DNA from: Halorubellus salinus
Lineage (GTDB): Archaea; Halobacteriota; Halobacteria; Halobacteriales; Natrialbaceae
NCBI RefSeq assembly: GCF_020567525.1
Contig: NZ_JAJCVI010000007.1
Span: forward strand, 207,334 to 271,333
Direction of reading: 5' to 3'
DNA length: 64,000 nt
Shown here: piece after piece, positions 17,079-24,892 of the stretch
Layout: every line of letters starts with the position of its first letter
Position numbering within the stretch: position 1 is the stretch's first letter
Notes under the pieces: model-generated
Databases searched by the model: none
Told to the model about the DNA's origin: nothing
The model's input: only the letters and a program-made list of their open reading frames with translations
Program-made: the position numbers and the translations under genes

Positions 17079-17885
17079 TCACCGCCAGGCGAGGCGCGAT
17101 GCGAGCGCGAGCGGCACGACGACCCACGCGCACAGCGCGACCATGCTGAGGAGCGCAGTCGGCCCGTCGGGGACGACGACACCGGTGGGGGCGACGCTCA
17201 ACTCGAAGACGAGACTCCGGTACGCGCTGTTCGGACTGAGCGCGAGCAGCGAGGCCGGAGCGCCCGTCGCGACGCCCTCTCCGGTGAGCGCCCCGAGCAG
17301 CGCGCCGTCGAGGCCGACGGCGAGTGCCACGACCGCTCCGGTCGCGAGCGCGAGCCCGCCTCGCGTCGAGCGAGCCGCGGCGGAGACGAGGAGTGCGATA
17401 GCGAGGACGACCAGCACGAAGAGCGTCGTCGCCAGGACGTACCGCAGGTAGAGCGCCACTGAATCGACGGTGGCGTGCGACGCGATGACGGACAGTTGCG
17501 GTTGCCCGGTGAGCGGGACGACCAGTCCGGCTGCGGCCAGCCCGAGGAGGACGAGCGCGACCACGGCCACCGCACGACCGAGGTAGACGCCGAGGACGTA
17601 CCAGTACCCGTCGACCGGGTAGGTACGGATCGTCGCCAGTTCACCGCTTTCGCGGTCGCCGAGCACGGCCCGGTACCCGAACGCGAACGACAGCACGGGG
17701 ACGAGCACCTCGACGGGCGTCAGCAGGTCCAGGACGAGTCCGAGGTAGGCTCCGGTCCCGCCGAGCCATCCGATACCGCCGACGAGGAGGACGTAGCCGA
17801 CGCCTGCCAGCATCAGCGTCGGCGTGCGGACGACGGTACGGAGTTCGCGTTCGGCGACGTCCAAGAGCGGGCGGACCTCGGTCAC
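17079..17885 (-). CDS. nosY: ABC transporter permease, NosY type
   Basis: 268 residues with six predicted membrane helices. The soluble segment after helix 2 reads FAFGYRAVLGDRESGELATI, the signature of the NosY/ABC-2 permease group. With NosF it forms the ABC exporter that works with NosD in copper-site assembly of nitrous-oxide reductase. Its start overlaps the nosF stop by 4 bp, and nosD-nosF-nosY is the standard order. No nosZ is nearby, so the cargo may be for another copper enzyme. Confidence 0.8.
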   Translation of the reverse strand: MTEVRPLLDVAERELRTVVRTPTLMLAGVGYVLLVGGIGWLGGTGAYLGLVLDLLTPVEVLVPVLSFAFGYRAVLGDRESGELATIRTYPVDGYWYVLGVYLGRAVAVVALVLLGLAAAGLVVPLTGQPQLSVIASHATVDSVALYLRYVLATTLFVLVVLAIALLVSAAARSTRGGLALATGAVVALAVGLDGALLGALTGEGVATGAPASLLALSPNSAYRSLVFELSVAPTGVVVPDGPTALLSMVALCAWVVVPLALASRLAWR

Positions 17886-18691
17886 TGGCGGGCACCCCCG
17901 TGGAGTCCGGGTGCGACTCCGGCGGTGCCTCCACCGTACCCCAGCGTCTCGATGGCGGCGTCGAGCGTCGACGCGTCGGCCTCGGCCAGCAACTCCGCTG
18001 GCGGGCCGGTGGCGACGAGTTCGCCGTGGTCGACGAGCAGGACCGTGTCGGCGAGGCGGTCGACCGCGTGCAGGTCGTGCGTCGAGAGCAGGACGGTCCC
18101 GCCGCCGGCCGCGATATCCCCGATCACGGTCCTGAGGCGTCGCGCCATCGTCGGGTCGAGGCCGTTTGCCGGTTCGTCGAGGACGAACACGGACGGGTCG
18201 CCGACCATCGTCTGGGCGATACCGAGCAAGCGACGCATACCACCGGAGAGCGCGTCGACGCGTCGATCGGCGACCGCGGAGAGCCCGACGCGTTCGAGGA
18301 TGGCGTCGGTGTCGACTGGTCCCGGCACGAGCGCGCCGTAGAACGAGACCGTCTCCGCCACGGTGAACTGGCCGCGGAACGCGGACTGCTGGGCGAGATA
18401 GCCGACGCGTCGACCGTCGCCGCTGCCGACGGAGACGTCGCCAGCGTCCGGTTCGAGCAGGTCGGCGACGGCCCGCAGCAGCGTCGTCTTCCCGCTCCCG
18501 TTCGGTCCGACGACGCAGGCGACCGTCCCGGGGGAGAGACTGAAGGAGACGTCGCCGAGCACGTCGAGGTCGTCGAAGGCGTGGCTCAGGCCGTCCACCT
18601 CCACGGCGGGCTGCCGTCCGCCGCGCTGTCCGTCGTCGGTCTGTTCACCGTCGGTCCGTCCGTCGTCGTCCGTGCTAGTTCGTGCGGTCAT
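17882..18691 (-). CDS. nosF: ABC transporter ATPase, NosF type
   Basis: 269 residues. Walker A GPNGSGKTTLL, signature LSGGMRRLLGIAQ, Walker B VFVLDEPANGLDP and the H-loop STHDLHAVD are all intact, so it should hydrolyse ATP. About 25 N-terminal residues are an acidic, serine/glycine-rich extension. It overlaps nosY and nosD by 4 bp on each side, giving tight coupling. It energises the NosDFY complex at the inner face of the membrane. Confidence 0.85.
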   Translation of the reverse strand: MTARTSTDDDGRTDGEQTDDGQRGGRQPAVEVDGLSHAFDDLDVLGDVSFSLSPGTVACVVGPNGSGKTTLLRAVADLLEPDAGDVSVGSGDGRRVGYLAQQSAFRGQFTVAETVSFYGALVPGPVDTDAILERVGLSAVADRRVDALSGGMRRLLGIAQTMVGDPSVFVLDEPANGLDPTMARRLRTVIGDIAAGGGTVLLSTHDLHAVDRLADTVLLVDHGELVATGPPAELLAEADASTLDAAIETLGYGGGTAGVAPGLHGGARQ

Positions 18692-20685
18692 GCTGTGGAC
18701 TCGTTGGTCGTCCTGCTGCTGTTCGTGTCGTTCGCCGGGATGCGGTCGGGGTTGACCGGGTCGCTGAGCGGAGCCGGGTCGACGATGCTCGGACGACGGA
18801 GTCCCGGCGCCGCCTGCTGGAACTGGTCGAACAATCGAGCCGCGGGTGAGTGTGCGAGCGCGTTCGCCAGCGGGGAGTGCCGAGCGCTCCGGTCCACGGC
18901 GTCGGTCGGATCGTACGTCCGGTCCACGACGCCGTCGCCGTCCCGGTCCACGCCGGGCACGGGCCCCCAGTAGTTCCCGCGACCGTCGACCGCCCAGCTC
19001 TCGAGTGCCGCCATGCCGGCCGCGACCGAGCGGTCGTTACCCACGATGTCGTTCTCGAAGACGTCGTTGGTGGGGAGCGTCGTCGCCGAGCGGACACCGA
19101 CCTCGTTGCCGACGATCGTGTTGGCGCGGTAGGTCGACCGGGTGGTTCCGATCGAGATACCGACCTCGTTGTTCACGACGACGTTCCCGGCGACGTAGGA
19201 GGCGCTCCCGGCGACGCTGATCCCGACGCTGCTGTCGGTGACGTCGTTCCCGACCACGACGTTCCCGCTCGGGCGACTCATCACGTTGAGGCCCGTGTTC
19301 ACGTCCTCGATGGTGTTGTTGGCGACGAGCGTGTCGCTGGTGAACATGTCGTGGAACCCGAAGCGGACGTTCTCGACGTGGTTGTCCCGCACGACCATCC
19401 CGTCGGCGTAGTGCGCGTAGACGGCGTCTCGCCCCCCGTCGAAGTGCGAGTCCTCGACGACCATCCGCGAGTACATCGGGAGGACGCTCATGAACCCCTC
19501 GAACCCGGCGGTGCCAGTCACCTCGACCTCTCGGACGACCGCGCCGTCGCTGTCGAGCGCGACGATGCCGTTCGACGGCGTGTCGATGCTGACGTGCTCG
19601 ACGAGCGATCGGTGTGCGTCGCGCAGCCTGATGGCCGCGTCGCCGTACCCGTAGGCGAGCCTGATGCGGCGGTCCCACGCCGAGCCGTCGTCCGCCTCGA
19701 GCTCCCCGGCGTTCGCGTCCCCGACCCCGACGATCCGCAGGTCAGTGATCGCGACGTCCGGTGCGCGAACGAGCACCACGGAGTCGTCTCCGCCGCCGTC
19801 GAGGACCGTTCCGGTGCCGGTTCCCGTGAGCGTGAGTGGCTGCTCGATCGTGAGGTTCGCGTCGTATCGCCCAGGGAGAAGCCTGACAGTGGTGTTCGGT
19901 GGTGCGTCGTCGACGACCGCATCGAGCGTCGGGGCGTCCTCGCCGAGGACGACGGCGGACGGCGACCGGTTCGTCGACGCCGAGAGCCGCTCGGTCGCTG
20001 CCACGACCGCCCGTTCGTCGGTGCCGACGACCGTCGAAACCGGTCGGTCGTTGGCTGCTCGCGCCCGGTCGACGGCCCGGTCGGCCCAGCGATGCCGGGC
20101 AGCGACCTTCGGCTGGTGGTCGCTAGCGGCGTCGTCGTCCTCGACCCGGTCCTGCAGCGCCGTCCAGCCCAGGACTCGACCGTCGTGGTCCTCGGCGAAC
20201 GCCCGCGCCGCCGCCCGGTCGCCGAACGGGACCGCCATTGGGCCGGCGGGCGTCCGTGCGGGCGTCCCGACGACGAACCACGCGTCCTCGGCGCGCGTCC
20301 ACGCCGGCGCGGAGGCGTTCGGGAGCGTCACGTATCCGTCGTCGGTCACTCGCGGCTCCGTCCCGGCGAGGTCGGTGACGAAGACAGCGAGCGGCTGGCC
20401 GAACTGAGCGGTCTGCTGTGGGTCGGTGACTCCGGCGACGAGCGCATCGGTCCCGTAGTAGCCGACGACGTACTTGTACTGCGAGTAGAACACCTGCCCT
20501 CGCGGGATCACGTAGCCGGACTCCCGTGCTCGTTCGACGTCGACGCCGGTCAGGCCGGTCGTCAGCGTCCGGTCGAACGGGACTGCCGACAGCTGGTCGC
20601 CGCTACCGGGGTCGACTGCGAGGCCCGTTCCCGCGAGGAGGAGGACGAGCACGACGAGGACTCCGACGGACGTGACGGCCCTCAT
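18688..20685 (-). CDS. nosD: NosD-like periplasmic copper-assembly protein
   Basis: 665 residues. An N-terminal hydrophobic signal segment (residues 2-22) targets it outside the membrane. About residues 30-240 are an extra domain, partly with NosL-like A-F-A-E-D-H-x-G-x-V pattern, and residues 250-600 are a parallel beta-helix of repeated D-N-x-(V/I) rungs (CASH/PbH1), the NosD hallmark. The C-terminus has no membrane helix. NosD shuttles copper chaperone cargo between the NosFY transporter and the reductase. I start at ATG 20685 because upstream frame is arginine-rich; it then begins MRAVTSVGVLVVLVLLLAGT, a proper signal. The gap to the ccdA-like gene is 127 bp. Confidence 0.82.
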   Translation of the reverse strand: MRAVTSVGVLVVLVLLLAGTGLAVDPGSGDQLSAVPFDRTLTTGLTGVDVERARESGYVIPRGQVFYSQYKYVVGYYGTDALVAGVTDPQQTAQFGQPLAVFVTDLAGTEPRVTDDGYVTLPNASAPAWTRAEDAWFVVGTPARTPAGPMAVPFGDRAAARAFAEDHDGRVLGWTALQDRVEDDDAASDHQPKVAARHRWADRAVDRARAANDRPVSTVVGTDERAVVAATERLSASTNRSPSAVVLGEDAPTLDAVVDDAPPNTTVRLLPGRYDANLTIEQPLTLTGTGTGTVLDGGGDDSVVLVRAPDVAITDLRIVGVGDANAGELEADDGSAWDRRIRLAYGYGDAAIRLRDAHRSLVEHVSIDTPSNGIVALDSDGAVVREVEVTGTAGFEGFMSVLPMYSRMVVEDSHFDGGRDAVYAHYADGMVVRDNHVENVRFGFHDMFTSDTLVANNTIEDVNTGLNVMSRPSGNVVVGNDVTDSSVGISVAGSASYVAGNVVVNNEVGISIGTTRSTYRANTIVGNEVGVRSATTLPTNDVFENDIVGNDRSVAAGMAALESWAVDGRGNYWGPVPGVDRDGDGVVDRTYDPTDAVDRSARHSPLANALAHSPAARLFDQFQQAAPGLRRPSIVDPAPLSDPVNPDRIPANDTNSSRTTNESTA

Positions 20686-20812
20686 CCGCCAGTCACCCCC
20701 GCGCTCGTTCGGCTTCCGTGCAAGACTGCCCGGGTGCCTCCCCGGGCCGTCGGTCCCCGAGCGGACCGCGGTCCAAGCGCGTGGCGGTCGCCCCAGCGGT
20801 GGTATCGATCTG

Positions 20813-21499
20813 TCATGGCGGTACTGGAATCGACGGGAGCGCGTTCGGTGCAATCGCGATCACGAGCTGCCCGGAGCCGGCGAGAACGAGGACGACGCCC
20901 GAGGCCCGTTCGACGCGATCGCCGAGCGCGGCGAGCCGACCGGTCGCGCCACCGAACCCGAGCCCCAGCATCACGGTGACCACCAGCAACGGGAGAGCCG
21001 CAGCCAGCGCGTACGCCGAGACGACGGCGACCGCCCCGGCGAGGGGCAGCGAGACCGCCTGGACCACGACAGCCAGGAAGACCGGGAGGACACAGGCCGC
21101 CGACGCACCGGCGTACCCCGCGCCGAACAGAGCGAACCCCGACGTGTTCGCGCGACGCGCGGGCAGCGGGACGGTCGGCGTGAGCTCGCGCCCGGTCAGG
21201 ACGAGACCGCCGAGGGCGACGAGAGCGACCCCGACCGCGGGTTCGAGGACCGGGAGCGCCCGGGCGACCGGGCGACCGACGAGGACGGCGAGGCCAGCGA
21301 GCGCGCCGAGAGCAGCGAGCAAACCGACGCTGGCAGCGAGGCCGCGCGAGACGACGCCAGCCACTCGCTCCTTGCCATCGGCCGCGGTCGCGTAGAACCC
21401 GACGTACCCCGGCACCAGCGGGAGCGCACACGGCGACAGGAACGTCGCGACGCCCGCACCCGCTGCGAACGCAACGTGACTCCCGAACGACTCGATCAC
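20813..21499 (-). CDS. CcdA/DsbD-type thiol-disulfide membrane transporter
   Basis: 228 residues with six membrane helices and the paired motifs FLSPCALPLVPGY and ACVLPVFLAV, whose two cysteines relay electrons across the membrane. It supplies reducing power to extracytoplasmic thioredoxins such as the TlpA-like protein encoded just upstream (their genes overlap by 4 bp, GTGA). In this setting it likely keeps copper-ligand cysteines reduced. GTG 21499 is the start: it gives VIESFGSHVAFAAGAGVATF, matching the family N-terminus. Confidence 0.85.
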   Translation of the reverse strand: MIESFGSHVAFAAGAGVATFLSPCALPLVPGYVGFYATAADGKERVAGVVSRGLAASVGLLAALGALAGLAVLVGRPVARALPVLEPAVGVALVALGGLVLTGRELTPTVPLPARRANTSGFALFGAGYAGASAACVLPVFLAVVVQAVSLPLAGAVAVVSAYALAAALPLLVVTVMLGLGFGGATGRLAALGDRVERASGVVLVLAGSGQLVIAIAPNALPSIPVPP

Positions 21500-22047
21500 G
21501 ACCCCCCACCGTCCCTCGCGGCCCGGATCTCGGAGACGATTCGTTCCGCGCTGGTTCGCCCGGTATGCCGCCAGGTCACGCGACCGTCGGGACCGACGAC
21601 GACGGCCGTCGGAACGCTGGTGGCGTCGAACCGCCGAGCGAGGGCGACGCCGTCGTCGACGCCGACGGGCCAGCGCCCGTCGTGGTCGACCCACCAGGCC
21701 GCGACGTCGTCGGTGGAGACGGTCAGGCCCACGGGCTCGCTGGTCACCGAGAGGAACTGTACGTCGTCGCCGACCTGGCCGTATGCGTCGGCGACGACCG
21801 ACATCTGGGCCGCGCAGATCGGGCAGGTCGTCGCGAAGAACTCGACGAACGTCACGCGCCCCGACTCGGGCACGGTCGTCGTTCCGGCAGCGCTACCGGG
21901 CGCGTCGACCGTCTCGACGGTCACCGCCTCCGCCCCGTCGCCGTCGTCACCGGCCAGGGAGCCAACGAGGCCGCTACAGCCGGCGGTCGCCACCGTCGTC
22001 GCGCCAGCGACCGAGCCCAGGAGCTCACGCCGTCGCACGCCGACCAC
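21496..22047 (-). CDS. TlpA-like thioredoxin lipoprotein
   Basis: 183 residues. The N-terminus RRRELLGSVAGATTVATAGC combines a twin-arginine signal with a lipobox cysteine (C24), so it is a Tat-exported lipoprotein. The thioredoxin domain has active site C75-P-I-C78 and a cis-proline in SVPTAVVV. It takes electrons from the CcdA-like protein and reduces disulfides of copper-binding proteins outside the cell. GTG 22047 is the probable start; a GTG three codons later is possible. Confidence 0.85.
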   Translation of the reverse strand: MVGVRRRELLGSVAGATTVATAGCSGLVGSLAGDDGDGAEAVTVETVDAPGSAAGTTTVPESGRVTFVEFFATTCPICAAQMSVVADAYGQVGDDVQFLSVTSEPVGLTVSTDDVAAWWVDHDGRWPVGVDDGVALARRFDATSVPTAVVVGPDGRVTWRHTGRTSAERIVSEIRAARDGGGS

Positions 22048-22077
22048 CCCCTGAGGCGCCGCCGCGAACGGGACCGG

Positions 22078-22866
22078 TCACCACGGCTGGAAGTGCGGGA
22101 GCGGGATCGCTGGGAGGCCGATACCGAGTGCCGCCAGCCCGTGCTGGAGCGGCACGTACCCCAGTACGACGAACGTGACACCGAGCACGCGGTGGAGTTG
22201 CTGGCGGCCGCCGACGTCCAGGCTCTCGAAGATCGTCCCGGTCAGGAAGACGGCCGGAACGGTCCCGAGTCCGAGCGCCGCAAGCGCTGCCGCCCCACCC
22301 ACCGGGGAGCCTTGCACGAACGCGTACAGGTACGCCGGGTACAGGAGTGGACACGGCAGGAACCCGTGGACGGCGCCGAGACCGGCGATCCGGTAGTCGC
22401 CGACCCACTCGTCCACTCGTTCGAGGAGCGCGTCCCGCACCGGTCTCGCGACGCGTTCCAGTCCCGGAATCGGAACGGCCCGCACACCGCCGCCGGTGAC
22501 GTAACTCGCGCCGACGGCTGCGACGACCAGACCCACGACGATCCCCGTCACCGCCCGAACCTCCGTCGCGACGAGCGTCACGTCCCGGACGCTCACGAAG
22601 ACGAGCTGGCCCGCGAGCCCGAAGAGCCCGCCCAGGAGCGTGTAGGTCACCGTCCGTCCGAGGTTGAACACCGCGTGCTGTCGGACCGCCCGCATCGAGA
22701 GGAAGCCACCGCGGCCGCTGTCGCCCATCCGGTCGGCGTAGACCGCGACCAGCGGACCGCACATCCCGATGCAGTGCGCGCCACCGAGCAACCCGACGAG
22801 GGCAAGGATCGGGAGCCCGAGCGTCTCCGTGCCGAGGAGTGGATTGGCTGGTGTACATGACGTCAT
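22078..22866 (-). CDS. TauE/SafE- (DsbD_2-) type membrane protein, copper-maturation class
   Basis: 262 residues and about six membrane helices. The motif GGAHCIGMCGPLV (H31, C32, C36) at the first helix and FLPCPLLYPAYLYAF in the second half are typical of the sulfite-exporter-like proteins found in cytochrome oxidase and nos copper-assembly loci. The cysteine/histidine ligands suggest metal passage. Four bases separate its start from the SCO stop, so the two are co-transcribed. Confidence 0.78.
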   Translation of the reverse strand: MTSCTPANPLLGTETLGLPILALVGLLGGAHCIGMCGPLVAVYADRMGDSGRGGFLSMRAVRQHAVFNLGRTVTYTLLGGLFGLAGQLVFVSVRDVTLVATEVRAVTGIVVGLVVAAVGASYVTGGGVRAVPIPGLERVARPVRDALLERVDEWVGDYRIAGLGAVHGFLPCPLLYPAYLYAFVQGSPVGGAAALAALGLGTVPAVFLTGTIFESLDVGGRQQLHRVLGVTFVVLGYVPLQHGLAALGIGLPAIPLPHFQPW

Positions 22867-22869
22867 CGG

Positions 22870-23559
22870 TCACGTGGTCGCCTCGACGACCGTCTCGACG
22901 TCCGAGAGCACGCGCTCGTGGTCCGGGCGGTCGGTCCGGTAGGCTCGTTCGACGGTCCCGTCCGGGTTCCGGAGGAACGTCAGCGACAGATGCCGGAAGT
23001 CGTACCCGGGCAGCCGTTCGGACTCTCCCGCACCGAGACGGTCGAAGGTGATGCCGAGCGTCTCGTCGACGACGGCCTCTGCGCGCGCTGCGGATTCGGG
23101 CCGGAGGAACCGCCAGTTCCCCGCGTCCATGTCGACGTTCATCCGCTGCCCGTACTCGCGGAGGGTCTCGGCGTCGTCGCGCTCCGGGTCGAACGTGATC
23201 GCCAGGAACGTCACGTCGTCGTCGATGCCACGGTCGACGGTTCCCTGCTGGACGCCCGCCAGCTGTCCGATGAGGCGAACGCACTCGACGGGGCAGGACG
23301 CGAAGAACGCCGTCACGAGCACCGTCCCGTCGACGTCATCGCTCGCGACCACCTCGCCGGAGAGCGGGTCGGGAACGGCGAACTCCGGCAGCGTCTGGCC
23401 GTGAGCCGGGTACGGGAGTGCACTGCTGTCGTGCTGCTGGTCCGCCTGCGGACCGAGTACGGTCTCGTTCCCGTCGCCCCCACCGAGAACCGACGTGAGA
23501 CACCCGGTGCTCGCGGTCGCGATCCCGAGGCCGGCCGTGAGGTACGTTCGTCGCTGCAT
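22870..23559 (-). CDS. SCO1/SenC-family copper chaperone lipoprotein
   Basis: 229 residues. A Tat-like start (MQRRTYL) and lipobox (STGC20) anchor it outside the membrane. The copper site C89-P-V-E-C93 and H190 (in YDFRHLSLTF) are intact. SCO proteins deliver copper to the CuA site of cytochrome oxidase or N2O reductase. It is the first gene of the minus-strand operon and is divergent from the HiPIP-NosL gene, sharing a 106-bp promoter region. Confidence 0.86.
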   Translation of the reverse strand: MQRRTYLTAGLGIATASTGCLTSVLGGGDGNETVLGPQADQQHDSSALPYPAHGQTLPEFAVPDPLSGEVVASDDVDGTVLVTAFFASCPVECVRLIGQLAGVQQGTVDRGIDDDVTFLAITFDPERDDAETLREYGQRMNVDMDAGNWRFLRPESAARAEAVVDETLGITFDRLGAGESERLPGYDFRHLSLTFLRNPDGTVERAYRTDRPDHERVLSDVETVVEATT

Positions 23560-23665
23560 ACTCGGCGCTTTCTGGCTGGTGGACGTAAGCAGTCTGGTGC
23601 AATACTCGAACTATTACGACTACCGTACCAGAGTGACTTTCGTCGGCGTAGTCGAACGTCCAAGC

Positions 23666-24511
23666 ATGAAGGACCGATACTCGACGCGGCTGGACAGACG
23701 GACGATGCTCGCACTGTTCGGAAGCGGGTCAGCAGCCGCCCTCGCGGGCTGTCTCGGCGGTGACGACGGCGCTGAGACGACGACCCCGGCCGGGACAGAG
23801 ACGACGAGCGACGAGGTGCCCGACGCGTACCGCACCGCGACGGCCCTGAACGGCAACGAACGCGACCCCGGTTCGCTCGTGGCGAAGAGCGACCTGAGCT
23901 ACCAGCCCGAACCGAAGAACGGACAGCAGTGCTCCGGGTGCGCCTACTACGTCCCCGACAAGAACGACGACGGCGTCGGCGCCTGCACCATCGTCGAAGG
24001 GACGATCGAACCCACCGGGTACTGCACGAGTTACGTCGCCCACGAGGACGAGACCAGTAGCGGCGACAACCAGGCGCGCTCTCCCACGGACGTCCCTCAG
24101 GACGCACAGTGCGCCGTCTGCAACATGAAGGCCGCGAACTTCCCGACGTGGAACGCCCAAGCCGTCCACGCCGACGACACCAGGGAGTTCTTCTGCACGT
24201 CCGGCTGCGCGACGACGTACTACGCCGTCCCCGGAGAGTTCGCCGACACCGACGCCGACATCGCGGGCCTCTGGGTCAGGGACATGGAGTCGCGGGACCT
24301 CGTCGACGGAACGACCGCGTACTACGCGCTCGAGACCGACGCTGACCGACTCGACGACCCGATGCGGGTGAATCCCGCGCCCTTCGCCGCCCGCGAAGAC
24401 GCCGTCGCGTACGTCGACGAGGTCGAGTACCTCACCGAGGACGACATCGTCGAACTAGCAGCATTCGATCGCGAACTCGCCGAGCAGTACCGCGGCCAAC
24501 TCCTCGAGTGA
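23666..24511 (+). CDS. nosL: HiPIP-NosL fusion lipoprotein
   Basis: 281 residues. A twin-arginine signal (R11, R12) and lipobox (LAGC29) export it as a lipoprotein. Residues about 52-127 match a high-potential iron-sulfur protein: C89, C92, C107 and C120 in the pattern QQCSGCAYY, GACTIVEGTI, GYCTSY. Residues 145-281 are NosL-like, with C149-x-x-C152-N-M and FFCTSGC (C177, C181), a Cu(I)-binding chaperone for N2O reductase. I do not know this fusion as standard; it would place an electron carrier next to a copper donor. ATG 23666 gives the Tat signal. Confidence 0.8.
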   Translation: MKDRYSTRLDRRTMLALFGSGSAAALAGCLGGDDGAETTTPAGTETTSDEVPDAYRTATALNGNERDPGSLVAKSDLSYQPEPKNGQQCSGCAYYVPDKNDDGVGACTIVEGTIEPTGYCTSYVAHEDETSSGDNQARSPTDVPQDAQCAVCNMKAANFPTWNAQAVHADDTREFFCTSGCATTYYAVPGEFADTDADIAGLWVRDMESRDLVDGTTAYYALETDADRLDDPMRVNPAPFAAREDAVAYVDEVEYLTEDDIVELAAFDRELAEQYRGQLLE

Positions 24512-24639
24512 CCCGACTGGACCGCCGCCTCACGCATCTGCCAGGCCGCGTCGAAGCCCGACAACTACCGGGGTCAGTACTGAAGAGAGAGGCCGCGTTC
24601 GGCACGACCAGCAAGTCGTATTCACAGACGCTGCGCTGA

Positions 24640-24861
24640 ATCCCCGCACCGTTCGCGATCCATATCTCGCACTTCGAAGTTGCGGATTCCTCGTACGAAC
24701 AGGTGCGCCCGTACCCGACCGTTCAGCCCGCACACCGCGTCGGTGCCATCGCAGACAGCGCCGTCGACTCCACGGGTACCGTGACCAACCCTCGCTATCC
24801 CGAGCTCGGGCACGACGTCGCCGTCGCGTTCCCCCACGAAGCCCTCACCGAGTGCCTCTAG
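24640..24861 (+). pseudogene. fragment of an unknown degraded gene
   Basis: One frame between stop codons reads as acidic protein (for example VTNPRYPELGHDVAVAFPHE) but has no start codon and only about 70 residues. It is probably the tail of a lost gene. The rest of 24512-24892 shows nothing. Confidence 0.3.
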
Positions 24862-24892
24862 CGCCGCCCAACCGACCGGTCCCGTCGATCGC

